Positions 23,718-35,375 of a stretch of 64,000 bases of DNA are shown one piece after another. The position numbers and the translations under genes were made by a program. The DNA lies in NCBI RefSeq assembly GCF_026213295.1, contig NC_079415.1, positions 19,934,980 through 19,998,979 of the forward strand, read 5' to 3'. The stretch is from Gadus chalcogrammus. Taxonomy: Eukaryota > Chordata > Actinopteri > Gadiformes > Gadidae. The notes beneath the pieces are model-generated. The model saw only the letters and a list, made by a program, of their open reading frames with translations. It was not told the origin of the DNA and did not search any database. The first letter of the stretch is position 1, and every line of letters begins with the position of its first letter.

Positions 23718-24530
23718 TAGGGCTGTCAATCCTCCCCTCAAATCATATTCGAATTTCTAATGCTTCTTATGTTGAATATTCGAATAATATTCGAATATTT
23801 TAATAATAATATTAATTTTTTTTTTTTTATTATATCATTATATACACCGATACCATCTTATTATTAGGCCTACGTCCCGCGTCCACTAGAGGGCGCGTCA
23901 ACCAAATCTGTTATGTAACATTTGCAACAAGTTTTACCAAATCAATACAAAATTTATATAAATAGGTAAGATATAACGCCAGAAATATTCAAGCAATGAT
24001 GTTTAATGAAGAAGCTGATGTTCAATCATTCAAATACACACACACTGCTATTTTACGATGTTATTCTTGGCTGTTTTGACCGTGGCTCTTCCTCAGCCGC
24101 TAACTGTTCTGCGTACTCCGAGTAATGCACTGAATGGAGGTGTGCGCTAATGTTGCTCGTAGTCGAGTGGTACTTTAACGACTTACAGCATAATTTGCAA
24201 ATGACGGTTTCTCTGGATGTAATCTTGATGGAAATCCAACAATTTTCCACACGGTGCTTTTTAAGTTTTTAGAAGTTATGCTTTCCATCTCTGTGTCTGC
24301 TCGCGCGCTGCTTCCCACCATCTTGTAAGCATACAATGCCGAACGAACGTCACGACGCACGACGTTGACTTTGATTTGCGTCGTTGCTAGGCAAAAGTTA
24401 AATGTAATTCTTGACTTGTCAATAAAATTTGCAAAAAAAAAAAAAGTTTGAACGTTAGTTGCCGCACTCGAATGTTCTCCTTTTTTGAAAATTCGAATTA
24501 TATTCGAATAGCGAAGTTCGTTTTGACAGT
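23718..24530 (-). mobile_element. hAT element remnant with BED zinc finger
   Basis: Left end TAGGGCTGTCAATCC, right end TTCGTTTTGACAG, with ATTCGAAT repeats. On the minus strand 24300-24053 reads ITSRETVICKLCCKSLKYHS then STTSNISAHLHSVH, a BED zinc finger after a frameshift. The remaining transposase is missing. Confidence 0.7.
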
Positions 24531-25545
24531 AAGGACTTCTTCTAAAATACTGAGATTTGTGTTTTATGAAGCTGAATAACGAAGTAGGGAGAATGTTAAC
24601 TTGTGTTAAACCTCTAGCTGTTTTTGCAGAAGCCCGAAATTCCAGGGAATATGTGATTTAAATATCCAGATTCAACATGTCATAACAAGCAAGTACAATG
24701 AAGCTAATGAGAAAAACGTGCAAAAACGACAAGCATACAAAATGTTGGATTTCAAAGTATGTGGTTGCAACGCAAATCTTTTTTTAACTTTGTTGCCAGT
24801 CAAATGTGGGTGTGCATTGGAGTATTTCCTATTAAACAAACCAGTGTTAGTGCAATCTGAGATCACTCATTGATTTAATCCCTAGGATTGAGGCACGTCA
24901 TGCATGTCTGAACTCAAACAGCTGCTGGAAAAAGTTAATTTGACCAATTTACAGAAACGAAAAAATTCTCAAGGTACTTTTGCATTTGTTGAAACTGTAG
25001 ACGTTTTTAACAAATGACAATTGTTTTTTTTTGTTTCTATATCCTCCTCTACTAGCAAGTCCTGAGTCAAGACTCACTCAAAACATTTAGCGGTTCACCC
25101 CAAGGTCTAGGATATGAAGAATGAAGAAGTAAGTGAGGAAATTGTCTGTGTGCCTTTGAGGATGAAAGTGCCATTCACAAAACTAACTTATGCAAGATCT
25201 CTAAATATATGATGTATAAGATATAAATAATATTATTTCCATCAGTTGTTTTTACCCTGAAATATACAGCAGTGGAGAAATGGCATGAGGCTATTATCTA
25301 AATCATAATAACTATTTTGCATCCCCACCTCTAAGACTAGCAGGAAACGTGTTTAGACGGAGGATTAGCTGGACTTATTGATTAATTATTGGAGCCGATA
25401 AATAATAACAGTGTGATGTAGTTAACGTAGGCTATAATTAACAATCTATCATTTGGTTGATGTCGGACCACAACAAATACATCAAACTAGACATACAATG
25501 ATACTCCACTGGTCTTCACTGGTTGGGCTCATGACCTCCGGAGGG
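24531..25545. other. no gene recognised
   Basis: AT-rich intergenic sequence; nothing that could be supported. Confidence 0.4.
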
Positions 25546-25715
25546 GCGTCATATTATGGAGGGGGGCACATTATGGAGGGGGGGGGGGGGGGGGGCACAT
25601 TATGGAGGGGGGGGGTGGTCACATTATGGAGGGGGGGGGGGGGGGGGGGTCACATTATGGAGGGGGGGTCAACTATGGAGAGGGGTCATATTATGGAGGG
25701 GGGTCACATTACGCC
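25546..25715 (+). repeat. G-rich tandem repeat, CACATTATGGAGGGGGG units
   Basis: About eight units of (T/C)ACATTATGGA followed by G runs of 6 to about 18. Glycine-rich ORFs across it are artefacts. Confidence 0.92.
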
Positions 25716-26557
25716 ATCCAGTGAAGCATATGTCAGTTCATTTGGACTTGCCCGAGAATGAGAAAAAAGCCCTTCTCTCTCGATCATGATATTCCGCAAG
25801 TGACGTTTTAAGCGAAGAAGAGAAGTAACATGTGCATGGGACATGATTTCACTCCTCGATTCCACAAGTTATGAAATGTTAATGACATTCATAACATCTA
25901 GCTTACATTGCTGTTGCAGATTGAGTCTGTGTCCGAGGACTCTGATGTCACGCAGTGGGCGGACTTCAACAAACCGTTTTTAAAATCATGAATTTGATTC
26001 TCTACAATCATTTCAAAATAGTTGATACACTCTAGAGCTGATCGTGTTTAACTCTATAGCCTTATATTACGATTAATATCTATTGGGATATGAAACGTAG
26101 GTAAACGGTGTGGACCTTATATTACATCCCAGATTTAGTCAGAAAATCAACAATAAATCCCCACATTGTTAATTCGAAGTGATTCAAGAGGCCTACCTCG
26201 GGTCGGTGTCGAGAAGGCTACATGTTCGAATCCCAAAATGAGAACAGCGTTCACGGTGTGTCGGTATTTAGCCAGTAGGTTGTCGGTCATGTCCTGCGAC
26301 TTGTTGCGCTAATGCCTAACTTTTCCAGTGTGGCTGTTGATCGGAAGTGACGTGTTTTAGGACACATGTTATACTCACAAGTAATACAGACCAACAGCGG
26401 CGGCCCATACGTTTGATTCGATTTCAGTGGTGCATTGAGGCAAAGAAACAGAGGAGCCCCGCGAAACGGGGTCTGACAACTTAACTCTTGTTATATTATT
26501 ATACTTACCCAAGACATGCCTGGCACTACTGGGATCTCATTGGTGTATTACCATCAG

Positions 26558-26558
<1 letters not shown>
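25716..26558. other. no gene recognised
   Basis: A GTTCGAATCCC box-B-like sequence at 26224 is isolated; no tRNA or SINE head fits around it. Confidence 0.4.
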
Positions 26559-26649
<91 letters not shown>

Positions 26650-26650
26650 A
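26559..26650 (+). repeat. (TG)n microsatellite with short (GA)n
   Basis: About 41 TG units followed by GAGAGA. Confidence 0.97.
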
Positions 26651-26853
26651 TCATTTATATACCCTTTATATTATTTTGTATTTTACCTGCATGATTCTGC
26701 GTAGCATTTTATATGGTACTACATTTTTCACCATCAAAATACCTTATTTGGAATTGAAATGAAGAAAATCAAGTCAATCAATTAATTCTTATTTGAAAAA
26801 TGTGGTGAATTTAACGACACGGTTCATCTTTTACTTTCAAAACGATTTATATG

Positions 26854-26892
26854 GCATTCACTAAACACATATTATATGTGTTTAGTGAATGC
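26854..26892. repeat. perfect palindrome, 18-bp arms
   Basis: GCATTCACTAAACACATA, then TTA, then the exact complement. Confidence 0.9.
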
Positions 26893-27039
26893 TGACCTTT
26901 CCAACTAAAGCCAAGAGCCAGATGTTAGGGGATGTTATTGGGGGTTTTATCCAATGAGAAAGGGCCTTAATATCTATGCAAATACAAATTAAAGTTGCAA
27001 TTTGCAAAAATGTTTTAGCTTGGATGGTTGCTGCAATTC

Positions 27040-27106
27040 ATCAGGGAAGGCAGTAGGTTGTATAGTTATCTCATAATAGGGTCAAATCACAATCTTCTCA
27101 GCCCGC
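27040..27106 (-). pseudogene. let-7b: degenerate let-7b locus: 3p arm intact, 5p seed destroyed
   Basis: On the minus strand 27065-27044 is, from memory, identical over 22 nt to vertebrate let-7b-3p (begins CTATACAACCTACTGCC). Where the 5p arm should be, 27100-27084 reads TGAGAAGATTGTGATTT. This looks like let-7b-5p with about five bases lost inside the seed and several substitutions. The flanking CGGG and the TTTGA loop start are still recognisable. The predicted stem falls to roughly 7-8 pairs, so processing is doubtful. It lies 11.5 kb downstream of the let-7 hairpin, the spacing being enlarged by LINE insertions. It could instead be a let-7a relative on the plus strand, but synteny favours let-7b on the minus strand. 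Confidence 0.8.
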
Positions 27107-27539
27107 ATCAAATGCCATTGTCTCTGTTAGCGACACTCCCTCAGTTACTCAATGAAAGGGTCCCTGTTATCCTACCAGATGCGATGTTGATTAGAAATGA
27201 CAAAAACAACCATCATTACAATGAGTTTGAAACCAGAAGTAGGGTTCATCGATCAGTTTACCATCCCACCCAGTGGATTTTTACCAAGGGACTGATCCAT
27301 CCATCATACACCACGTTGGTATGACCAGATCCCAAAAAAACAAATGTGGGACAAAGAATAATGTTTATGTCTGACAATGTGGGACATGTTATCAATGCTC
27401 AGAGGTAGCCTCAAATTAGTATACCGTGTATATCTCTTAACTTAATGTTTTGTTACTCTCTGTGTCACATTGAAAAAAATCTAGTTTTATAAGTAGTTTT
27501 GAACATTTTGTTGTCTATAGTAGGTTTACTAGTTTACTA

Positions 27540-29715
27540 GTTATTTTTTACGTGTTTAATGCGTGGAGTCGTACAGTTGCTTGACAGGTGGTGGACGCTG
27601 GTGCGTTTTGGCCACCACTGCTCACCAAACGCTGGCACGCTTGGCTGCCGCTTCTCGCTCTGAACATCATTCTGAACATTATTTTGAACATTATTTTTAA
27701 GTTCTTTGGTGCTGCTTTACTATTTTTAACAAGCTAGCTGCCTACTTTTTTTCAACCACTTTGACTTCTGCTTCAGGATCCATCGCCCTAATCTGGCTGA
27801 AGGTAAACCCAGGCGGGCTTCCACCTGTACAAGTACGGTTGCGTTGGCCCTCGCTCTGGCCGGACCGCTGCCTTCCTTTCAAGCCAACCCAGCTCCCATC
27901 TGGCGGACGTCTTTCATCGCCGCTCAGTTGAGGCCACCATCCACCTCCAGCAACGTTTGCTTCCTCACAACCTCGGCAATGGCACTTCGCTACTCAACCA
28001 TGCAGCTCTGCCAGCTTTTTCCCCAAATGCCTCCTTCCACTGAACTCATCACCACACAAAAGAATTCTCGGCTTCTTCTCCGTCCCCGTTACATTCACAG
28101 AGGTTCTCGTCGTAAATGTATGTACAGTTCCACTGCCATAAACAGTATTCCATCGCTGTGGTCTGATCGCAGTTCACAAACCGGCTCCCGCACTTCCTCA
28201 TCGCATCATCACAACAACACACGTCATCAGAATGACTCCAGTGTTAACACTTTCAACCTCCGCCCAATCCCTACTTCCGCTCAATCAATTTCAAAACAAA
28301 AGTACCTAAAACTCGCCCACTTCAACACACGATCCCTCAACATAAAAGCCTCATTCTCAATGAATTTATCACCGACAAGCAACTTGACCTCCTCTGTCTA
28401 AATTAAACTTGGCAAAAACCCCAGGACTACTTTGAACTTAACCAAACTACCCCTGTTGGATATTCTTACCTGGACAACCCACGCTCTGCGGGCAGAGGAG
28501 GGGGTATTGCTGCTGTTTACCATCAAGACCTCCAACCCCAACCACTCTCCATCCCTGCTGCCCCATCATTTGAACACCTCATTTCCAAACTGCCCGGCCC
28601 CAAACCTCTCATCATTTCAATCATCTATCGCCCCCCAAAACTCAACCCATCATTCCTACCAGATCTCTCTGAATTCATCACTGCACAATCTTCAATGTCG
28701 CCATCTGTTTTATTCCTCGGCGATTTCAACCTCTACATTGACTCCACGGAATGTAAAAACGCTACGGACTTCCTGGACCTACTCAACTGCTTTAGCTTCA
28801 CCCAACACATCAGCTTTCCCACCCACAACCATGGGCACATCCTAGACCTGGTTTGATCCACTGGCCTCCACATCTACAATGTCTCCAGCACCAACCGCTC
28901 CATCTCTGACCACCTGAAACCTCAGCATCATCATGGACCCCACGTTCTCCTTCAAGTCACACATGGACAGAGTCAGAAAAACATCCTCTTCCACCTCCGC
29001 AACATTGCACACCTTCGACCCACTCTTTCATCCTCCGAAACAATAATCCACGCCTTCATTACTTGCAGACTCGACTATTGCAAGAGCCTTCTGTATGGCC
29101 TCCCATCCACTATTCTTCAAAAGTTGCAATATGTACAAAACTCTGCTGCCCGACTGCTTACTAACTCCCCCTCCAGAGAACAAATTACTCCCATCCTCCG
29201 TCAACTTCATTGGCTTCCAATAAAACAACGCATCAATTTCAAGATCCTCCTCAAAACCTACAAAGCACTAAACAACTTTGCACCCTCGTACATAACAGAT
29301 CTCCTCCATCGCCACTCCCCCACTCGTCGCCTACGCTCCGCTGATGCCAACCTTCTCACCTCCATCACCATGACCAAGTATCGCACCCTGGGGGACAGAG
29401 CCTTCGCCATCGCCGCCCCTACCCGCTGGAACTCCCTCCCTCTGGCCATCCAAAACTCTGATACACTCTGTTCATTCAAAAGTCAACTTAAAACCTATCT
29501 CTTCAGGACCACCTACAACATTTGACAAATCATCCTCCGCCATCTTCCACTCTCTCCCGCTCTCTTAATGTGTTGCCTATTGTTGTGGTGTTGTTTATTT
29601 TTTCCCTTTTGTTTGAGTGTCTGTACTGTCTGTATTCCTTTTTTATTTGTAAAGCGTATTTGAGTATTTAGAAAAGTGCTATAAAAAACAGATCAATTAT
29701 TATTATTATTATTAT
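27540..29715 (+). mobile_element. L2/CR1-like LINE with large internal deletion
   Basis: The 5' region is at about 27540-27840 and the 3' (ATT)n tail at 29697-29715. The body keeps the ORF1-like and endonuclease starts and the RT C-terminus but lacks the catalytic RT. Confidence 0.85.
27844..29524 (+). pseudogene. L2-like ORF remnants: endonuclease start and RT C-terminus
   Basis: At about 28306-28400 it reads LKLAHFNTRSLNIKASF, the usual start of an L2-type endonuclease. At 28620-28850 it reads VLFLGDFNLYIDSTECKNAT and HGHILDLV. It then jumps to the RT end: LQYVQNSAARLLTNSPSREQ, LHWLPIKQRINFKILLKTYK, GDRAFAIAAPTRWNSLP, stop at 29525. The YADD domain is deleted. Confidence 0.88.
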
Positions 29716-29744
29716 GAAGCAGGATACTTTGTCACCCAACCTGT

Positions 29745-29888
29745 CCAATATCATCCCACTGCACAAAAGCATTTGACAGCATACACAGGGACAGTTTATG
29801 GCGCATTCTACGTTTGTATGGGATTCCTCAAGAAATCATCCTCATCATAAAGGGTTTTTACACCAACTTCACATGCCAAGTAGGTAAC
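29745..29888 (+). pseudogene. RTE-like reverse transcriptase, upstream piece
   Basis: Reads KAFDSIHRDSLWRILRLYGI and PQEIILIIKGFYTNFTCQVG, the RT region just before the VRQGC motif found at 34437 onwards. Confidence 0.85.
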
Positions 29889-30309
29889 AGCAAGGCAAGG
29901 CAAGCACTTTTCATACACAAGGCAGACTCAAAGTGCTTCACATATAAACATTGTTATACATTAAAATAAAACAATAGATAAGTAAAAGAAAACATATGCA
30001 AAGAAATGAGTAAAATAGAAAGTTAAAAAGGCTTTTTAGTAAGTACAATTGAAAGTGCAATGTATTTAAGAAAGTGAGAAAATTAAATTGAAAGTTATTT
30101 AAGATCAGATCAACAGTCTCTCTGGAACCCAAGTCGGGACTACAACCCGACCTAAAGGACAATATTCTAGGACTCTAACCCAGCTTCTAGGACTCTAGCC
30201 CAGCAACCTTTCTCTCTGGTATCAGATCATGTATTTTTCTGGTAAAAATAGAAAATAAAGGGAAAGTTAAAAAGGCATTTTAGTAAAATAAAGGTAAAGT
30301 ATTTAAGAT

Positions 30310-31880
30310 TTAGCAGAAAGCTAAAGCAAACATAAAAGTCTTCAATCTTGTTTTGAAGGTGCTCAGAGTTGGGGCAAGTCTTAAATCCTCAGGGAGTTTA
30401 TTCCAGCTATTTGTTGCATAGTAACTAAATCCTGCTTTCCCATGTTTCGTGTTTACTCTGGGGATAATTAACAGATTGGTCTCAGAAGATCTTAGTGTTC
30501 TAGAAGGCTTATGTAGTGGAAGCATATCAGTTAAATATTTTGGGCCTAAACCATGTAGGGATTTATAGGTTAGCAACATGATTTTAAAATCAATTCTCTG
30601 ACCTACAGGAAGCCAATGTAACGATTTAAGAATTGGTGTAATATGTTCAAATTTTTGGTCTTTGTTAAAACTCTAGCAGCAGCATTCTGAACAAGCTGAA
30701 GCTTCCTTAGAGTTTGTTTTGGGAGACCTGTAAGGAGACCATTGCAGTAATCAAGCTTACTAGTGATAAAGGCATGTACAAGTTTTTGTAAGTCTTCTGT
30801 GGACATGAGCCCTCTAAGTCTTGCTACATTTTTAAGGTGATAATATGCAGATTTTGTAACTGATTTGATGTGACTTTCGAAATGTAAATCAGAATCCATG
30901 ATAACCCCTAGGTTTCTGGCTTTGATTGAGGTTTTCAAGGACAGAGAGTGAAGGTGTTGGGTTACTTTAAGCCTTTCCGTTTTAGCACCAAATACAATTA
31001 TCTCTGTTTTATTCTCATTTAGCTGAAGGAAATTTCGGCACATCCAGTCTTTCACTTGCTCAATGCACTGGCACAGCAGATCTATGGGCCGATAGTCATT
31101 TGGTGATAGCGATACATAGATTTGCGTGTCATCAGCATAGCAATGACGGTCAATATTGTTATTATGCATTATTTGCCCTAGTGGGAGCATATAGATGTTG
31201 AATAAAGAGGGTCCTAAGATCGAACCTTGTGGGACTCCACACATCACGTTGGTTGATTCTGATACAAAGTCGCCAATGGAAACAAAGTAGTTCCTATTTT
31301 GTAGGTAGGATCTGAACCAATTTAAGACTGTGCCTGAAAGCCCCACCCAGTTTTCAAACCTGTCCAAAAGTATTGTATGGTCTACAGTGTCGAATGCAGC
31401 ACTGAGGTCTAGTAGCATTAGTATTGAGGTTTTGCCAGAGTCTGTGTTAAGACGGATGTCGTTTACAACTTTAATGAGGGCGGTCTCAGTGCTGTGCAGG
31501 GGTCAAAATCCTGATTGGAAGGTGTCATAACAACCAGTTGATGCCAGGAAGTGATTAAGTTGCTGGAGGACAACTTTCTCAATGATTTTACTTATGAAGG
31601 GCAGATTTGATATTGGTCTGTAGTTGTTAATAATAGAGGTATCTAGGCTCCGCTTTTTTAAAAGGGGTTTAATAACTGCAGTTTTCAGGGCTTTTGGGAA
31701 GTTGCCTGACTGGAGAGAGTTGTTAACTATCTGCAATATGTCTATTGCTAGGCAGTCAAAAACATTCTTAAAGAGGTTGGTAGGTAAAGAATCAAGGCAA
31801 CAGGTGGATGGCTTTAGTTGTGTAACAGTTTCCACAAGAGTTTTAGAGTCAATAACATTAAAGCATGCCATCCCTGCCAC
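30310..31880 (-). pseudogene. L2 reverse transcriptase, two frameshifts
   Basis: Reads KTAVIKPLLKKRSLD, NNYRPISNLPFISKIIEKVV, then LLDLSAAFDTVDHTILLDRF, MCGVPQGSILGPSLFNIYML and YADDTQIYVSL (catalytic), NENKTEIIVFG, LDYCNGLL, KLQLVQNAAARVL, and ends YKSLHGLGPKYLTDML. It is intact apart from frame breaks near 31460 and 30600 and is the best-preserved RT in the window. Confidence 0.92.
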
Positions 31881-32041
31881 GTTACTTTTGCCTGAACAGG
31901 GTGGTAGTCCAACATTTTTGTTTGAAGTGGAGATATTGATGGCGCGTCTGATGCCTTCAATTTTATCAGTATAAAAAGCTGCAAACTCATTACATTTCTG
32001 CGTGGAATGGAGATCAGGTGGAATTTGTGTTGGGGGGTTGG

Positions 32042-33913
32042 TCAGTCTGTCAACAGTTGCAAATAGGGCTTTTGCATTATTATTATTGGTTTAATGATAT
32101 TGGAGAAAAATGTTTCTCTAGCACTTTTTAAGTCTGAATTGTAGGCACGGAGGCTCTCTTTGTAGATATCATGGTGAATATGAAGTTTTGTTTTACGCCA
32201 GATGCGTTCAACCTTCCTGCATTCTTTTTTCTGTGCTGTTACAGAAGCAGCTTTTCTCCAGGGTGCCTTTTGCTTTCCAGAAATCGTTTTAACCTTATAA
32301 GGTGCAATGACATCCATGATTTTCAAAATTTTCAAATTAAAGTTTTCTAGAAGATCATCAGCAGAACATGGGTTGAGAGGTGGTAGTAAGGAGATGGCCT
32401 TTCTAAAAAGTACATACGATTCTTCATTGATACACCGTTTTTTGACAGTATTTGATTTTGTCTGTATGTCGGGAATAAAAGATATATTAAAGAAAACACA
32501 AAAGTGGTCAGACAAGGAAGGATCAGTCACAGAGAGATCAGAAACATTGAGGCCCTTTGTGATAACCAGCCTGTGGGAATGACCTGGCGATGCTATCATT
32601 GACACAGATGCAAGTTTGATGCCTACATATTCCTGTTTCTTAAATTCAGCTGGAAAATCGCAAAGGGAGGAGACAGTGGAGCTGGAGTTGTTGTGGCTAT
32701 GGGAGAGATGAGGAGGGGGGTGGCCGTTCCTCGCCAAGCCAGCATCTGCGATGGGGGAGGGCACGGTGTCCATGGTGTCGGGCAGGCTGTTGTCTCTCTT
32801 CAAGGTCTTTGGTCTGTAATGCAGAGGAGGGGGGTGGCCGTTCCTCGTCAAGCCAGCATCAGTGATTGGGGAAGGCACAGTGTTGATGGCGTCGGGCGGG
32901 CTGTTGTCTCTCTTCAAGGTCTGTGGGCTGTCTGCTATCTGTGTGTCAGATAGTGGCAGAGTAGATGTGTGGGGGAGGCTGTAGTCTCGCTTCTTCTCAA
33001 CCTGTGCTCTGATTGTGGCCTGTGCGTCAGACCATGGCAAGATTGTGGCCTGTGCGTAAAGCGAGAAGAGAAGATTGTCCCTCAACAGTTTTGAGCCTAA
33101 CCTGTTTGGGTGTAGGCCATCTGCTCTGAAAAGATATTTGCGCCCCCAGAATAAGTTGAAATTGTCAATAAAGCCCCTTCCTCTTTCATTGCAGACTCTG
33201 GAAAGCCATGTATTCAGTGCAAGTAGACGACTGAATCTGTTTATTCCCCTGTCAACTGCTGGTATGGGTCCACTGATGAATGAGTTGATGTGTATTTTGT
33301 CCAGTGTATCCAATAGATCAGTGTAATCCCTCTTCAGAAGTTCTGACTGTTCTCTTTGAATATCATTAAATCCTGCATGCACAATAATCTGGGAGATTTT
33401 GGGGTTTTCCAATATGATTTTGGCTAGTTTATGGTTGATATCACTAACCATTCCATATGGGAAGTTGCATGTTTTGATCTTCTTACCGGTTATATCCTTG
33501 ATGGTTGAGTCTCTTATAATCAGAGTGTCTGGTTCATCTGCTTCCTCTGAGATGGGCCCTTGTTGGACGGTGGCAGACACATGCGCAGCCCGCCTCCGTG
33601 GCGACTGGTTGTTCCATGTCCGTCCGTACCGTCTGTCCGGACACATTTCAGGGGTCAGGGGTGCACAGATGGCCGAGGCATGCGCAGCTCGCCTCCATGG
33701 CGACTGGTTCATGTTCCGTCTCTGTCCGCACTGTCCGTCCGGACGCATCTCGGGGCTCAGGGGTGCATGGGTGGCAGGCTCGTTCGTGGACTCTTGAAGT
33801 GGCAGGAACCGGTTCTTCAGTGGCAGGGTTAATTTCAGTGACGGGCTAATCCGGCTGATAACTTTAGCTTTGGGTAGTTTAGCATTTGGCGTTGAGTGAT
33901 CTTGTTGATTCAC
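32042..33913 (-). CDS. L2 ORF: SGNH esterase joined in frame to endonuclease C-terminus
   Basis: An open frame of 623 codons. Residues about 120-300 have the SGNH/GDSL hydrolase blocks of CR1/L2 ORF1 proteins: LIIRDSTIKDI (block I, RDS in place of GDS), VHAGFNDIQ (block III) and FRADGLHPNRLGSKLLRDNL (block V, catalytic D..H). Two near-identical repeats follow (SPPDAINTVPSPI.DAGL and SLPDTMDTVPSPIADAGL). Then, without a stop, come EYVGIKLASVSMIASPGHSH and LSDHFCVFF, the end of the APE-type endonuclease with its SDH motif, and the endonuclease-RT linker. Most of the endonuclease is gone, so the fusion looks like an in-frame deletion product. Confidence 0.75.
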   Translation of the reverse strand: MNQQDHSTPNAKLPKAKVISRISPSLKLTLPLKNRFLPLQESTNEPATHAPLSPEMRPDGQCGQRRNMNQSPWRRAAHASAICAPLTPEMCPDRRYGRTWNNQSPRRRAAHVSATVQQGPISEEADEPDTLIIRDSTIKDITGKKIKTCNFPYGMVSDINHKLAKIILENPKISQIIVHAGFNDIQREQSELLKRDYTDLLDTLDKIHINSFISGPIPAVDRGINRFSRLLALNTWLSRVCNERGRGFIDNFNLFWGRKYLFRADGLHPNRLGSKLLRDNLLFSLYAQATILPWSDAQATIRAQVEKKRDYSLPHTSTLPLSDTQIADSPQTLKRDNSPPDAINTVPSPITDAGLTRNGHPPPLHYRPKTLKRDNSLPDTMDTVPSPIADAGLARNGHPPPHLSHSHNNSSSTVSSLCDFPAEFKKQEYVGIKLASVSMIASPGHSHRLVITKGLNVSDLSVTDPSLSDHFCVFFNISFIPDIQTKSNTVKKRCINEESYVLFRKAISLLPPLNPCSADDLLENFNLKILKIMDVIAPYKVKTISGKQKAPWRKAASVTAQKKECRKVERIWRKTKLHIHHDIYKESLRAYNSDLKSARETFFSNIIKPIIIMQKPYLQLLTD

Positions 33914-34218
33914 TTTGGTATGTTGTTTTGTCTAGCGCCGACTCTGTGCCAGTGAAACGCAGCTGGAACTGTCTCTCTCTTGTCCAGCTTCGGGAAGGAT
34001 ACAGTGTAGCTTTGATCATCTTGCTGTATCTGAGTGAGCTCAGCAAACTCACCCATCGGCACTGTATCCTGTAGGGGTCCTTTGCATTTTTCTAATGCTG
34101 CTAGTCTCGTTTCAATTAAAGCCACCCTCTGTTGCATTTTGGTGCAGTCTGTGCATTTCCCAGTCTCCGTGCCTGAGATATCCGAGTACAGAGGCATGTT
34201 GGCGATAGGAAAGTCCAA
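33910..34218 (-). pseudogene. L2 ORF1, N-terminal piece
   Basis: Reads CTDCTKMQQRVALIETRLAA, a Cys pair followed by a likely coiled coil, then a polar tail. It is out of frame with the following ORF. Confidence 0.6.
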
Positions 34219-34436
34219 GGCTTTTTCTGCGGTCTGATCCGGGAGTAAAAAGTGCCAAAATGTATTGTTGAATCGAGCGATGAAGGGACGACGAAAACAA
34301 ACTATATACTGTTAGGTATTATGATCATGAAATAAAATAAGATAAAGTAGATCTGAACGATGAATTAAGTAGTTTTTTCCAATGCCTAGCGGAGCTTCGG
34401 GAAACATGACCTCTCTCTGCTGCTGCAACTTAAACT

Positions 34437-35375
34437 TGCCACACTTTTGAAGTCAAGACTGGAGTGAGGCAAGGATGCGTGATGTCCGCATTACTCTTCA
34501 ATACCGTCATAGACTGGGTGATGCGAAGATCAACCGAAGATCAACCTAGAGGCATCAGATGGACACTATTTACAACACTTGAAGACCTAGACTTTGCAGA
34601 CGACTTGGCACTGGTTTCCCATACACACCTACATATACAAGCAAAAACATCCTGTGTCAACAGATTTGCACAACAAATAGGACTGAACATAAGCCTGAAG
34701 AAAACAAAGGTAATGACCTTAAACACACAAAATCCCCCACCTATACAAATAAATGGAATAAATATACCCACAACAGAAGAGTTCTCATATCTGGGAAGCA
34801 TTGTAAGATATGATGGAGGAACAGGCAATGACATCAAAAGCCGACTCAACAAGGCCAGAAACACATTCAGAATGATGAACAATGTGTGGAAGTCCACGAA
34901 GTACAGCATCAACACCAAACTCAAGCTATACCAGAGCTGTGTTCTCTCCACCTTACTATACAGCTCTGAATGCTGGAGGATGACAGAGAAAGACCTTTCC
35001 AAGATCTCTGCATTCCACACAAGAAACCTCTGAATAATCATGCGTATTTTCTGGCCTAACACCATCTCCAACCAGCAATTACTTGCTCGGACCAACCAAG
35101 AAAGTATAGAGACCAACATTACAAGAAGGCGGTGGAGATGGATTGGACACATCATGCGAAAAGAACAGGATGACATTACAAAAACCGCCCTACACTGGAC
35201 ACCCGAAGGCAAGCGAAAGAGAGGACGACCCAAAGAAACCTGGCGTCGAACAGATTAGAAAGAACTGAAAGCCATGAAGCAGACCTGGAGTTCAATACAA
35301 AAGCTTGCCCAAAACAGACAGGAGTGGAGATCCTGTGTTGCTGCCCTACATGCCAGTAGGCATAAAGGGCAGTAA
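34437..35375 (+). pseudogene. RTE-like reverse transcriptase, downstream piece
   Basis: Continues EVKTGVRQGCVMSALLFNTV, DFADDLALVSH (catalytic FADD), LNISLKKTKVM, EEFSYLGSIVRYDGGTGNDI, then [17 protein letters not shown] and [15 protein letters not shown]. It has in-frame stops near 35034 and 35256. It resembles the RT family often annotated 'craniofacial development protein 2-like'; the exact clade is not certain. Confidence 0.88.

Larger units (their letters stand above)
29889..34436 (-). mobile_element. 4.5-kb L2/CR1-like LINE, nearly full length
   Basis: Minus strand. The 5' end is near 34436 and the 3' end is a CCTTG-type repeat (GGCAAGGCAAG on the plus strand at 29891). It carries ORF1, part of the endonuclease and the RT. 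It sits inside the RTE-like LINE. Confidence 0.85.

Noticed and set aside
25453..25789. Glycine-rich ORFs
   Set aside because: They are produced by G-run tandem repeats.
26205..26245. tRNA or SINE B-box (GTTCGAATCCC)
   Set aside because: No A-box or cloverleaf could be placed at the right distance.
34541..35233. 230-codon minus-strand ORF
   Set aside because: It is antisense to the RTE-like reverse transcriptase, whose motifs are clear on the plus strand.
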